64,000 nt of DNA from Cognatilysobacter terrigena. GTDB lineage: Bacteria > Pseudomonadota > Gammaproteobacteria > Xanthomonadales > Xanthomonadaceae. The notes beneath the pieces were generated by a model. That model saw only the letters and a program-made list of their open reading frames with translations. It did no database searches and had not been told where the DNA came from. This document shows, in pieces, positions 1 to 8,455 of this stretch. The DNA is taken from positions 17,563-81,562 of the forward strand of contig NZ_SELT01000015.1 of NCBI RefSeq assembly GCF_004361065.1. Reading direction: 5' to 3'. Each line of letters starts with the position of its first letter. Position 1 is the first letter of the stretch. Position numbers and translations under genes: made by a program.

Positions 1-392
1 GCGGCGACCGCGTTCTCGAGGTCGTCCAGCGGCGGCATCACGTCGACGATGCCGGTCGCGAGGATCACGTAATGCGCGCGCCAGCGGCGACCGTCGGCCG
101 CCGTCGCTTCGAACGCATCGCCGTCGCGACGCAGTTGCACGATGCAACCGTCCTCGATGGTCGCACCGTAGCCTTCGGCCTGCGTGCGTTGCTGCTGCAG
201 CAACGTGGTGCCCGCGACGCCGCGCGGGAAGCCGGGGCAGTTGTGACTGGTCGGAATCCATCGCGCGCGGCTCTTGCCGGCATCGACCACGAGGATGCGC
301 CGGTGGTAGCGCACCAGATACGTCGCTGCAGTGAGCCCGCCGGGGCCCGCGCCGATGATCAGGCAGTCGAGGACATCGTTCGGTTCGTTCAT
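1..392 (-). CDS. NAD(P)/FAD-dependent oxidoreductase, thioredoxin-reductase-like (partial, C-terminus outside window)
   Basis: Only the first 130 codons are in the window; the gene runs off the left edge. The N-terminus carries a Rossmann FAD-binding motif, DCLIIGAGPGGLTAA at residues 9-23, followed by a strand ending in VVDAG, and later a YVILATGI segment typical of the second dinucleotide-contact strand. This fits the two-dinucleotide-binding flavoprotein family that includes thioredoxin reductase; the redox CxxC, if present, would lie beyond the edge. The ATG overlaps the egtD stop codon as ATGA, so it is the third gene of an egtB-egtD operon and probably translationally coupled. Its substrate cannot be told from what is visible. 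Confidence 0.85.
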   Translation of the reverse strand, partial: MNEPNDVLDCLIIGAGPGGLTAATYLVRYHRRILVVDAGKSRARWIPTSHNCPGFPRGVAGTTLLQQQRTQAEGYGATIEDGCIVQLRRDGDAFEATAADGRRWRAHYVILATGIVDVMPPLDDLENAVA

Positions 393-1381
393 GCCACCTC
401 GAGCAGGCGCAGGCCAAAGCGGTCGGCCGGCGCGTTCCAGCGACGCACGACGCGCAGCCCCGCACGACGTGCGAGTTCATCGAAATAGGCGTCGGTGTAC
501 TTGTGCGAAATCTCGACGTGGATGGCTTCATCCGCATCGAACGCGAAGCGACGGCCCACGACGCGCACCACCTGCGCGCGACGGCTCACGATCGCGGTTT
601 CGATGCGGCTGTTGTCCGGCGACCACACCGCGCGATGCGCGAACGCCTCGAGGTCGAAGTCCGCATCGAGCTCGCGGTTGAGCCGCGCGAGCAGGTTGAG
701 CGTGAATTCGGCGGTGACGCCGGCCGCATCGTTGTACGCGGCCTCCATCTCCGCGACATCCTTGACGAGATCCAGGCCGATCAGCGCAGCGCCGTCGTCG
801 CCCATGGTTTCGCGCATCGCGCGAAGAAGGTCGAGCGATTGCGCATCGTCGAAATTCCCCAGCGTCGAACCGGGGAAGAACACCAGCGAACGTGCCGCGG
901 GCATCAGCGATGGCGGCACGGGCACGGGCTTGGTGAAATCGGCGCAGACCGGCAGCATCTGCACCTCGGGAAATGCCGTCGCGAGTCGATGCGTGGCGTC
1001 GAGCAGCATCTCGCGCGAGATCTCGACCGGCGTGTACGCGACCGGAGAATCGAGCCCCGCGAGCAGCAGCTGCGTCTTGCGTCCGCTGCCGCTGCCGTAT
1101 TCGACGACGTGCGCATCGCTGCCGACCGCGTCGCGAACTTGTGGCATCACGTGCTGCAACAGCGCGATTTCGGTGCGCGTGAGGTCGTATTCCGGCTGGC
1201 GCGTGATCGCCTCGAACAGCTGCGAACCGCGCTCGTCGTAGAAGTATTTCGACGACAGCGTCTTCGGGGCCGACGACAGGCCGGCGAGCACGTCGCCGTG
1301 CAGGTCGTCCGGTGTCGGCGAGAGGTCGAGCAGCGTCGGTGCGAATGCCAGGCGATGCAGACGGGTATCGAGGAGGTTCAT
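389..1381 (-). CDS. egtD: L-histidine N-alpha-methyltransferase EgtD
   Basis: Makes hercynine (N-alpha,N-alpha,N-alpha-trimethylhistidine) from histidine and three S-adenosylmethionine, the first step of ergothioneine synthesis in the cytoplasm. The 330-residue protein shows the family's SAM motif VEYGSGSGRKTQLLL (about residues 93-107), the upstream YDLTRTE segment, and FFPGSTLGNF in the middle of the protein. The start at 1381 is chosen because the ATG overlaps the egtB stop (ATGA); a longer open frame extends upstream only through egtB. The stop codon in turn overlaps the start of the downstream FAD oxidoreductase. Family assignment is firm. Confidence 0.95.
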   Translation of the reverse strand: MNLLDTRLHRLAFAPTLLDLSPTPDDLHGDVLAGLSSAPKTLSSKYFYDERGSQLFEAITRQPEYDLTRTEIALLQHVMPQVRDAVGSDAHVVEYGSGSGRKTQLLLAGLDSPVAYTPVEISREMLLDATHRLATAFPEVQMLPVCADFTKPVPVPPSLMPAARSLVFFPGSTLGNFDDAQSLDLLRAMRETMGDDGAALIGLDLVKDVAEMEAAYNDAAGVTAEFTLNLLARLNRELDADFDLEAFAHRAVWSPDNSRIETAIVSRRAQVVRVVGRRFAFDADEAIHVEISHKYTDAYFDELARRAGLRVVRRWNAPADRFGLRLLEVA

Positions 1382-2670
1382 GCGAGATCCTTCGCGAGGC
1401 GCAGTCCGCTGAATTGCCAGCGCGCGTGCGGCGGGAAGAAGTTGCGATAGCTGGCACGCAGGTGGTCCCGCGGGCTCGCGCAGCTGCCGCCGCGCAACAC
1501 CTGCTGGCCGACCATGAACTTGCCGTTGTATTCGCCGAGCGCGCCGTCCCACGGGCGGAAGCCCGGATACGGCAGGAACGACGACGACGTCCATTCCCAG
1601 ACGTCGCCGAACATCTGGCGCAAGCCGTCGCGCGCATCACCGGCGGGTTGCAGGCGACCGGATTCGACGAAGTTACCGTCGACCTCGACCCCCTGCGCGG
1701 CACGTTCCCATTCGAATTCGGTCGGCAGGCGCGCGTCGGCCCAGCGCGCGAACGCGTCGGCTTCGTAATAGCTCAGTTGCGACACCGGCGCGCTGTCGTC
1801 GATCGCACGCACGCCGCCGAGGCCGAACGCGCGCTCGTCGTCGCGCCAGTACGCCGGGCGCTGCCAGTCGTTGGCCTGCACGGCCGCCCAGCCTTCGCTG
1901 AGCCACAGCGTGGACGTGCGATAGCCGCCGTCGCGGATGAAGTCACGGTACTCGCCGCACGTCACCGGGCGCGTCGCGATCGCGAACGCGCCGACGAGGG
2001 CGCGGTGACGCGGCGATTCGAGGTCGAACGCGAACGCCGGCTGCTCGGGCCAGCGATCGATGCCGATGTCGACGATCGCCTCGTCGAAACGTCGCCAGTC
2101 CTGCGCGCCGGCCGCGGTGTGCGACACCGGAAGATCGTCGCGATACGCCGGCCGCAGCGGGTTGCACGAGAACGCATGCAGGATGTCAGTGAGCAGCAAT
2201 TCCTGGTGTTGCTGCTCATGGTGCAGCCCGAGCTCGATGCGCTGGCGCAGCGCGACGTCCAACTCGTCGCGCGCGAACGCGTCGGCGATGCGGGCGTCGA
2301 CGCGTGCGCGGTAGTCGAGCACCTGCGCGAGCGACGGCCGCGACAGCACGCCACGCATCGGCCGCGAGTGCTGCGGGCCGACGCTCTGGTAGTAGCTGTT
2401 GAACAGCACCTGCCACGCCTCGTCGACGACGCGATAGCCGGGCAGCGTCGCCAGCACGAAGGTCTCGAAGAACCAGGTCGTATGCGCGAGGTGCCACTTG
2501 GTCGGACTCGCGTCGGGCATCGACTGCACCATCGCGTCCTCGGCCGACACCGGCGACGCCAGCTCGATGCTGCGCTCGCGCACGCTCCGGTAGCGCGCCG
2601 CCAGCGCATCGGCGGTGCAGACTCCGGCGGCCTGCCGGGCGGCAGGCGACAGGTCGGTCGGCGTTCCCAT
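1378..2670 (-). CDS. egtB: ergothioneine biosynthesis iron-dependent sulfoxide synthase EgtB
   Basis: Joins hercynine to a thiol donor with O2 and non-haem iron to form a sulfoxide. The 430-residue protein has an N-terminal DinB_2 domain with the three-histidine iron site, H60 in KWHLAH and H151/H155 in GLHHEQQHQELL, and a C-terminal formylglycine-generating-enzyme-like (FGE-sulfatase) domain ending with the typical GGSCAS...RNFFPP segment. It is the first gene of the minus-strand operon and starts 89 nt from the divergent EgtE-like gene. No EgtA (gamma-glutamylcysteine ligase) or EgtC (amidohydrolase) is in the window, so the thiol donor may be cysteine itself; that is inference. Confidence 0.95.
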   Translation of the reverse strand: MGTPTDLSPAARQAAGVCTADALAARYRSVRERSIELASPVSAEDAMVQSMPDASPTKWHLAHTTWFFETFVLATLPGYRVVDEAWQVLFNSYYQSVGPQHSRPMRGVLSRPSLAQVLDYRARVDARIADAFARDELDVALRQRIELGLHHEQQHQELLLTDILHAFSCNPLRPAYRDDLPVSHTAAGAQDWRRFDEAIVDIGIDRWPEQPAFAFDLESPRHRALVGAFAIATRPVTCGEYRDFIRDGGYRTSTLWLSEGWAAVQANDWQRPAYWRDDERAFGLGGVRAIDDSAPVSQLSYYEADAFARWADARLPTEFEWERAAQGVEVDGNFVESGRLQPAGDARDGLRQMFGDVWEWTSSSFLPYPGFRPWDGALGEYNGKFMVGQQVLRGGSCASPRDHLRASYRNFFPPHARWQFSGLRLAKDLA

Positions 2671-2747
2671 CCGGAAAGCCTACGAAGCCATCGCGACGGC
2701 CGGGTGACGAGCAGGCGACCGCGACGGTGCCCGCCTCGCCGCGCATC

Positions 2748-2753
2748 TAAAGT
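2748..2753 (+). promoter_or_regulatory. putative -10 box placing the transcript start on the ATG of the EgtE-like gene
   Basis: TAAAGT ends exactly 6 nt before the ATG at 2760 and no Shine-Dalgarno sequence is visible between them. With normal sigma70 geometry the first transcribed base would be the A of the ATG, giving a leaderless mRNA. The -35 region is weak. Confidence 0.4.
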
Positions 2754-2759
2754 AGGCGC

Positions 2760-3908
2760 ATGAGCCTGCCCTCCGACGTCCGCGACGCCTTCCTGATCCC
2801 CGAAGGCGCGATCTACCTCGATACCGCCTCGAACGCGCCGCGAACCCGCCGCGTCGACGCCGCGCTGCGCCGCGCCTGGGACGAACAGGCCGCGCCGTGG
2901 CGGCTGTCGTTCGCCGACTGGGAGGCCGACGTCGAGCACCTGCGCACCCAGGCGTCGCAGCTGTTCCGCATCGACCTCTCACCCGATCCGGACGCCGTCG
3001 CGATCGTCCCGTCGATCGCGCACGCCATGTCGACCGTGGCGTCGGGCTGGCCGCTGCAGGCGGATGACGTCGTCGGTATCGTCGACGGCGAATTTCCCTC
3101 GGCCTTGCTGCCGTGGCAGGCGCGCTGCATCGCGACCGGCGCCCGCCTGCATGCGGTACCGCGCGACAACGCGACGCAGGGGTTTCTCGACCTCATCGAA
3201 CTCGGTTCGCCCTCGGTGCTCGTGCTGTCGAATTCGCACTGGCGCGATGGCCGCCTGCTCGATCTCGACCGCGTCGCGATGGCGGCGAAGGCGCGCGGCG
3301 TGCCGGTCGTGCTCGATCTGAGCCAGAGCCTCGGCGTGCTGCCGTGCGACGTCGAGCGCTGGACGCCCGCGTTCGCGATGAGCGTCGGCTACAAGTGGTG
3401 GCTGGGGCACAAGGGCCATTGCGCGTTCTGGGTGTCGCCCGAGTGGCGCGAACGCCTCGTCCCGCTAGAACAGCATTGGCAGGGCCGCTCACCCGCGCAG
3501 GCGTGGCGCTTCGACAGCGAACACGCCCCGCCGTACCGCACCGGTGCGCGTCGGTTCGACGGCGGCGAGATCGCCGACCCGTTGCGCCTTGCGATCGCGA
3601 GCGCGGGGCTGGACGACGTGCTCGCGTGGACGCCGCGGGCGATTTCAACGCGACTCGGCGCGTTGCTGGAGCGATTGAAGCAGCGCCTCGCGGACGTCGG
3701 CATCGCGTCCTGGTGCGTCGAACCCTCGTCGCCGCATCTGCTCGGCCTGGCGCCCGCGCACGATCGCGTCGACGCCGTCCGGGCATCGTTTGCCGCAGCG
3801 GGCGTGGTCTGCATCGAACGCGACCGCGTGTTCCGCCTCGCGCCACACCTGCATATCGACGAGGCTGACATCGATCGCGTGGCCGACGCGATCATCGCTG
3901 CGCGCTGA
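2760..3908 (+). CDS. PLP-dependent class V aminotransferase-fold enzyme, probable EgtE-type C-S lyase
   Basis: A 382-residue fold-type I PLP enzyme of the cysteine desulfurase/EgtE class. The PLP-binding lysine is K212 in SVGYKWWLGHKG and the aspartate contacting the pyridine nitrogen is probably D186 in VVLDLSQS. It lacks an obvious desulfurase cysteine loop. Divergent placement 89 nt from egtB makes a hercynylcysteine-sulfoxide lyase (EgtE) role likely, releasing ergothioneine as the last step; kynureninase-like enzymes share this fold and are the main alternative. The start has no Shine-Dalgarno but has a -10-like box 6 nt upstream. It ends 3 nt from the convergent flavodoxin-like gene. 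Confidence 0.8.
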   Translation: MSLPSDVRDAFLIPEGAIYLDTASNAPRTRRVDAALRRAWDEQAAPWRLSFADWEADVEHLRTQASQLFRIDLSPDPDAVAIVPSIAHAMSTVASGWPLQADDVVGIVDGEFPSALLPWQARCIATGARLHAVPRDNATQGFLDLIELGSPSVLVLSNSHWRDGRLLDLDRVAMAAKARGVPVVLDLSQSLGVLPCDVERWTPAFAMSVGYKWWLGHKGHCAFWVSPEWRERLVPLEQHWQGRSPAQAWRFDSEHAPPYRTGARRFDGGEIADPLRLAIASAGLDDVLAWTPRAISTRLGALLERLKQRLADVGIASWCVEPSSPHLLGLAPAHDRVDAVRASFAAAGVVCIERDRVFRLAPHLHIDEADIDRVADAIIAAR

Positions 3909-3911
3909 GTC

Positions 3912-5033
3912 TCACTTCATGCGTGGCGATTCGAGGCCGGTGTCGGCTTCGTCGATGCCGTCGCGCAACTGGAGCACGCGCCTCACCACCGCACGCGCGA
4001 CGTTGCGCGCTTCCTCGACGACCGCTTCGTCCGCATCCAGCGCACGATGGCTGGTCGCATACGGTTCGTAGTAGCCGATGTAGCGATCGAGCTGCGACGC
4101 CGAACCCGCGTCGACGAGGCCCATCGCGCCCAGCCAGTCCGACAGCGCATGGCGCACGCCCTTCGTGCCTTCCGCGTCGCCGTGCACGATGAGCCCGTAG
4201 GCGCGGCCGGCGAGGTGCTTCGGATAGTCCCAGCCGTCGAGTTCGATCTGCTTGGCCAGCGCGGGCTGCTTGCCCTGCGTGCGCGTCGGATCGGGATTGC
4301 CGCCATCGGCGCAGACCAGGCGGTCGACCATCAGCTTCAGCACCGTCGGCATCTGGTTCCAATGCACCGGTGTGACGATGACCACGCCGTGCGCCGCCAT
4401 CCACAGCTTGTAGATGTCGCCCATCCAGTCCGGCGCCTGCGCCATTGCGTGGTTCGGATAACACGAGCACGGCCAGTGGCAGAGCGGCATGGCGGTCGAC
4501 ACGCAGCCCTTGCACGGAAAGATGCGCTTGCCGTACTCGGACGTGAGGCGGTTGAGTTCGAGCACGTCGACATCGAAGCCCGCATCGCGCACGACGTCGC
4601 GCGTGGCCTCGAGCAGACGCCACGTCTTCGACGTCTCGCCGGGGCACGTGTGCTCGCTGCGGGGGGATGCGCAGATCAGCAGGATGCGGCGCGGTGTCGA
4701 CGGGTCGCGTTGCGTGCGCCCGATTTCCAGCAGTTCATCGCGGGTCGCACGCCATTCGGTGGACAGGTCGTAGTCGGGATCGGCGAACCCGGGCCCCGCC
4801 TTCGCGGTGCGCGGGGATTTGCGGTACTCGTGGAAACCGTCCCAGGCGATGGCTTCGAAGCGCGCGAAGGCGTCGGAGTCCTTCTCGAACGCCGGGTCGT
4901 CGAACATCGCGCGGAAGCGTTCGCGAAAGGCCTCGCGATCGAGTGACGGATCCGGCTGCCGACGCCGGATGTCGCGCGCCGTCTCGCCGGCGGTCGGCAC
5001 GGTCTTCTGCTCGGATGGCGGTCGATCGTCCAT
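3912..5033 (-). CDS. flavodoxin-fold NAD(P)H-dependent oxidoreductase with a cysteine cluster
   Basis: A 373-residue protein. Residues 1-110 are a charged extension; the flavodoxin-like FMN fold begins near residue 115 (RRILLICASPRSEHTC) with the FMN phosphate loop, and continues through VVIVTPVHWNQMP. A tight group of five cysteines, C184, C187, C195, C199 and C201, sits just after the second strand, in the place where iron-sulfur flavoproteins carry their compact cysteine motif, though the spacing differs. The ATG at 5033 is preferred over an upstream GTG (5063) because GGAG lies about 7 nt before it. The electron donor and substrate are unknown. Confidence 0.75.
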   Translation of the reverse strand: MDDRPPSEQKTVPTAGETARDIRRRQPDPSLDREAFRERFRAMFDDPAFEKDSDAFARFEAIAWDGFHEYRKSPRTAKAGPGFADPDYDLSTEWRATRDELLEIGRTQRDPSTPRRILLICASPRSEHTCPGETSKTWRLLEATRDVVRDAGFDVDVLELNRLTSEYGKRIFPCKGCVSTAMPLCHWPCSCYPNHAMAQAPDWMGDIYKLWMAAHGVVIVTPVHWNQMPTVLKLMVDRLVCADGGNPDPTRTQGKQPALAKQIELDGWDYPKHLAGRAYGLIVHGDAEGTKGVRHALSDWLGAMGLVDAGSASQLDRYIGYYEPYATSHRALDADEAVVEEARNVARAVVRRVLQLRDGIDEADTGLESPRMK

Positions 5034-5125
5034 GGCGCGCTCCGATGGGGAGCGCCAGTGCACACGGCCGGCGGTGAACGCGGGGTGCGGGCGGGCTCAG
5101 CGGCGACCGGAGCCCCGCGGCGACG

Positions 5126-5719
5126 TCAGCGGTGCGACGCGCCGCTACGGATGAACTGCAGGAACTCGGCTCGGGTGCGCGCGTCGTCGCGGAACGCGCC
5201 AAGCATGGTCGACGTCGCCATGCTCACGCCGCGCTTGTGGACGCCGCGCGTGGTCATGCATTCGTGCGTGGCTTCCACGACGACGGCGACGCCCTTGGGC
5301 TGCAGCACGCGATCGATGACCTCGGCGATCTGCGCGGTCATCTTCTCCTGCACCTGGAAGCGGCGGGCGAAGCTCTCGACCACGCGCGCGAGCTTGCTGA
5401 TGCCGACGACCTTGCCGTTCGGCAGGTAGCCGACGTGCGCGCGACCGATGATGGGCGCCATGTGGTGTTCGCAATGGCTTTCGAACTCGATGTCGCGCAG
5501 CACGACCATCTCGTCGTAGCCGGCGACTTCCTCGAACGTGCGCTCGAGGTAGGTCCGCGGGCAGCTGTCGTAGCCGCTGAACCAGTCGCCATAGGCCTTG
5601 ACCACGCGACGCGGCGTATCGAGCAGGCCCTCGCGATCCGGATCGTCGCCCGCCCAGCGCAGCAGCGTGCGGACCGCCGCTTCGGCTTCTTCGCGGGAGG
5701 GCTTTTCGATGTCGGCCAT
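5126..5719 (-). CDS. folE: GTP cyclohydrolase I
   Basis: Converts GTP to 7,8-dihydroneopterin triphosphate, the entry to tetrahydrofolate and also to queuosine (whose reductase QueF lies at 48050). The 197-residue protein has the zinc and active-site segments [19 protein letters not shown] and [15 protein letters not shown], containing the C-H-C zinc ligands, and the [13 protein letters not shown] variant as [13 protein letters not shown]. The start at 5719 has AGGA 8 nt upstream. The 350-nt upstream gap contains hairpins of the preceding gene, so folE probably has its own promoter. Confidence 0.96.
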   Translation of the reverse strand: MADIEKPSREEAEAAVRTLLRWAGDDPDREGLLDTPRRVVKAYGDWFSGYDSCPRTYLERTFEEVAGYDEMVVLRDIEFESHCEHHMAPIIGRAHVGYLPNGKVVGISKLARVVESFARRFQVQEKMTAQIAEVIDRVLQPKGVAVVVEATHECMTTRGVHKRGVSMATSTMLGAFRDDARTRAEFLQFIRSGASHR

Positions 5720-5810
5720 GGCGCATTCCTGCTCGTGAACGCGCGCATCGTACCCGAGCGGCCGTGCGTGACGCGCAAGGCCTGCGGAATGCCGCGTCCC
5801 GCGGGCTCGC

Positions 5811-5845
5811 AACAAAGAAGAAGGCCGACGCGGACGCCGGCCTTC
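5811..5845 (-). terminator. rho-independent terminator
   Basis: On the minus strand an 8-bp stem GAAGGCCG/CGGCCTTC (5845-5838 with 5827-5820) is followed by TTCTTTGTT. It lies about 220 nt downstream of the glycine-zipper gene and before folE. Confidence 0.6.
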
Positions 5846-6007
5846 GTGCTGCGGGTAGCAATCGCAGCGGTGGAGGTGCACACCGTCGCGCGTGGCGCGT
5901 GCGGCGGTGTGCGGGTGCTACGGGATGGGGCGTTCGAGGGGGCGGTCGCGAGGACGAATATTTCGTTTCGATGATTCGTATCGCGACGGCAATGGCTCGA
6001 ACTCCGG

Positions 6008-6026
6008 CGGCGCGCAGTGCGCGCCG
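6008..6026. repeat. 8-bp GC hairpin CGGCGCGC-AGT-GCGCGCCG
   Basis: Perfect inverted repeat with a 3-nt loop, 4 nt from the larger hairpin at 6031-6071. There is no T-run on either side, so it is not a canonical terminator. Confidence 0.6.
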
Positions 6027-6030
6027 CGCG

Positions 6031-6071
6031 TTAAGACGCTGCGCGGCAATGCCGCGCAAGCAGCGTCTTAA
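6031..6071. repeat. long two-storey hairpin containing a stop codon
   Basis: Outer arms TTAAGACGCT/AGCGTCTTAA (10 bp), inner arms GCGCGGC/GCCGCGC (7 bp) around an AAT loop, with a 4-nt bulge on one side. The TAA stop of the glycine-zipper gene (6068-6070 on minus) is inside the outer arm. It lacks a T-tract; it may protect the mRNA 3' end or help termination together with the neighbouring hairpin. Confidence 0.7.
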
Positions 6072-6529
6072 CGCCCATCGCGGTCCGCGTCGCCCGGGAT
6101 GGCGCGTTCGATGTGATGCCAGCCGTCACGCACGGCGCCGCGGGCTTCGTCCCACGCCAGGCGCGAGTCGGCCTTCGAGGTTTCCCAGCCCGAACGCAGT
6201 TCCGGCTCGACCGAGTCGAAGTCCTTGCCGCGGTAGTTGCCGTAGGTCTCGTAGCCGTAGCGGTACGCCGGCTGGTAGTCGTTCCAGTCGCGCGAGCTGT
6301 TGTAGTAATCGGTCTTGGTGTAGTTGTCCTTGAAGTGGCTCTCGTACGTCGTCGGGTTCACGGCTTCGGCGATCGAGTCACCGGCCTTCGAGCCCACGAT
6401 GCCACCCGCCACGGCGCCGACGAGGCTGCCGACCGGGCCTGCGGCCGAGCCGATCGCCGCACCGGTGACGGCGCCTGCAACGGCACCCGTGCCGGACCCG
6501 AGGTTATGGTCTTTCTTGACGTCGCTCAT
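6068..6529 (-). CDS. glycine-zipper protein of unknown function
   Basis: A 153-residue protein. Residues about 10-52 are a Gly/Ala-rich glycine-zipper stretch (GAVAGAVTGAAIGSAAGP, then GSLVGAVAGGIVGSKAG), which in other proteins forms close-packed membrane-inserting helices. The rest is hydrophilic and rich in Tyr, Asp and Trp, with no signal peptide. GGAG lies 7 nt before the ATG, which supports this start. The stop codon is buried in a large hairpin. Related sequences in gammaproteobacteria are mostly annotated as hypothetical or stress-induced; I do not assign a function. The 180-nt gap upstream to recD shows no other gene. Confidence 0.75.
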   Translation of the reverse strand: MSDVKKDHNLGSGTGAVAGAVTGAAIGSAAGPVGSLVGAVAGGIVGSKAGDSIAEAVNPTTYESHFKDNYTKTDYYNSSRDWNDYQPAYRYGYETYGNYRGKDFDSVEPELRSGWETSKADSRLAWDEARGAVRDGWHHIERAIPGDADRDGR

Positions 6530-6709
6530 CGTTGGACTCCGATTGTTCTTCGTGGGGAAGCCGGCGACCGGCCGGCAGCGGTGAGCCGACTCTGGGCAGC
6601 GGCGGGTACAACGCGAGTGAAGAAACCGGACGAATTCGACAATGGCCGCTTAACGCTCACGCGCGTGCGTTCGCGTTGACGCGACCTTGATGCGAAGCGG
6701 ATCGCGTCG

Positions 6710-8455
6710 TTATGCGCCGAGGCGACGCGCGAGCCCCGACACGCGACGTGCATGACGCGAGAGCGCGGATGCGATCGACGTTGCCGGACCGAGCACATGC
6801 AACGCACTGCGCGCGCGGGTGATTCCGGTGTAGAGCAATTCGCGCGACAACACGCGCGTATCGACCGCCGGCAGTTGCAGCCAGACGCTGTCGAACTCCG
6901 AACCCTGCGCCTTGTGCACGGTCATCGCGAACGCGCCGGTGTGCGCGGGCAATGCGCCGGGCGGAAACGCGCGCAAGCCGTCGGCGCCTTCGAACCAGGC
7001 GAGCAACGTGCCGTCGACATCGCGCAGGCAGATGCCGACGTCGCCGTTGAATAGCCCGTGCCGCGCGCTGTTCTCGGTGACCATCAGCAAGCGGCCGGGA
7101 AAGTAGGTGTCGCGCTGCGTTCCGGCGAGCGCGGTTTCGATGCGCGCATTCAGCACGTTCGCGCCCTGCGGACCGTCGCGCAGCGCGGTCAACAGGCGCA
7201 CGCGGTTGACGCGCGACAGCGCATCGCGTGGGTCGCTGCAGTCGCGCAATGCGCGCCAATGCGCGAGCAGCGGTTCGCGCAGGCCGGGCGCAAACGGGTC
7301 GAGCGCGTCCTCGTGGAACTGCACACCTGCGTGGCCGGCGCGCAGGCCGGCGAGCGTGGCGTCCACATCGCCACGCCGCACGGCGTCGGCCACCGGCTCG
7401 AGCGCGAGCGCATCGGTCTGGCGATAGCCGCGATCGAGATGCGCGCGGCGCCCCGCGAGCGGCGCGCGCGACGACGGCGTGGCGTCGCAGGCATCCGCAA
7501 GCGCGGCGAGCACGTCGCCCGCCTCCACCGACGGCAGCTGATCGCGATCGCCGAGCAGCAGCAGGCGCGCACCGGGCGGCAACGCTTCGGCGAGCTTGCA
7601 CATCAGCGGCAGGTCGACCATCGAGGCTTCGTCGACGACCAGCACGTCGAACTTGAGCGGTTGCTTCGCATCGAAGCGCGCGCGTGTCTGACCGGGTACG
7701 AGACCGAGCAGGCGATGCAGCGTGGAGGCGCTGGTCGGCAACGCACTGCACAACTCGCCATCGATGCCCGCATCGCGCAGCTCGTCGGCGATGCGACGCA
7801 CGCTGCCCGCCATGCGATCGGCGGCGCGACCGGTCGGCGCGGCGAGTGCGATGCGCGGCATCGGCAGCGCGTTCACGCGCGCCTGCGCGGCGAGCAGCAC
7901 GAGCACGCGCGCAATGGTGGTGGTCTTGCCGGTGCCGGGGCCGCCGGTGACGAGCAGCACGGGCGCGTCGAGCGCGCGTCGCGCCGCGGCCGCCTGCGCA
8001 TCGCCTTCGTCGCGACCTGGAAACAGCCGTGCGTGCATCGCGTCGACGTCCGCGTGCATCGCGGGAACCGGCGCATCGCAGAGACGCATCAGCGCCAATG
8101 CGAGACGGCGTTCGTATTCGCGGTAGCGGCGCAGGTAGACGCGGCCGTCTTCGACCACGAGCGGCGATGCGCCATCGCTCTCGGCATCGGCGTTAGGCCG
8201 CGCGATCCACGCGCAGGCGTCAAAGGCCTCGCGCCATGCCGCGCCGTCGGGCCATTCGATGGGCGCTTCGACAAGCTCCTGCGCCGCCGCGATGTCGAAC
8301 GCCGCATGCCCCTGCGCCACCGCATACGACGCCAGCGCCGCGGCGACCAGCACCGGCTCCGCCACGGCGTCATCAACCCGCTGCAACGCATGCGCGAGTG
8401 CGAGATCGATCGGGCGCAACGTGCCGCTGCGCTGGAGCGCGTCGAGCAGGCTCAT
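6710..8455 (-). CDS. recD: exodeoxyribonuclease V subunit alpha RecD
   Basis: The 5'-3' helicase motor of RecBCD, which resects double-strand ends for RecA loading. The 581-residue protein has Walker A (VTGGPGTGKTTTIARVL), Walker B (VVDEASMVDL), the DRDQLPSVEAGDVL motif and C-terminal UvrD-like motif MTVHKAQGSEFDSV. Start 8455 is set by the ATGA overlap with the recB stop; the longer open frame upstream overlaps recB and is not used. It is the last gene of recC-recB-recD. Confidence 0.96.
   Translation of the reverse strand: MSLLDALQRSGTLRPIDLALAHALQRVDDAVAEPVLVAAALASYAVAQGHAAFDIAAAQELVEAPIEWPDGAAWREAFDACAWIARPNADAESDGASPLVVEDGRVYLRRYREYERRLALALMRLCDAPVPAMHADVDAMHARLFPGRDEGDAQAAAARRALDAPVLLVTGGPGTGKTTTIARVLVLLAAQARVNALPMPRIALAAPTGRAADRMAGSVRRIADELRDAGIDGELCSALPTSASTLHRLLGLVPGQTRARFDAKQPLKFDVLVVDEASMVDLPLMCKLAEALPPGARLLLLGDRDQLPSVEAGDVLAALADACDATPSSRAPLAGRRAHLDRGYRQTDALALEPVADAVRRGDVDATLAGLRAGHAGVQFHEDALDPFAPGLREPLLAHWRALRDCSDPRDALSRVNRVRLLTALRDGPQGANVLNARIETALAGTQRDTYFPGRLLMVTENSARHGLFNGDVGICLRDVDGTLLAWFEGADGLRAFPPGALPAHTGAFAMTVHKAQGSEFDSVWLQLPAVDTRVLSRELLYTGITRARSALHVLGPATSIASALSRHARRVSGLARRLGA

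Larger units (their letters stand above)
5720..6067. other. 348-nt intergenic region with three hairpins between folE and the glycine-zipper gene
   Basis: No convincing coding sequence on either strand. It holds a minus-strand terminator-like hairpin (5811-5845), two adjacent hairpins (6008-6026 and 6031-6071) and an AT-richer patch at about 5945-5985 containing an ACGAAT/ATTCGT inverted repeat. The folE promoter should lie in the 5846-5720 part, but I cannot place it. Confidence 0.6.

Noticed and set aside
5033..5063. GTG start for the flavodoxin-fold protein
   Set aside because: No Shine-Dalgarno; the ATG at 5033 has GGAG at normal distance.
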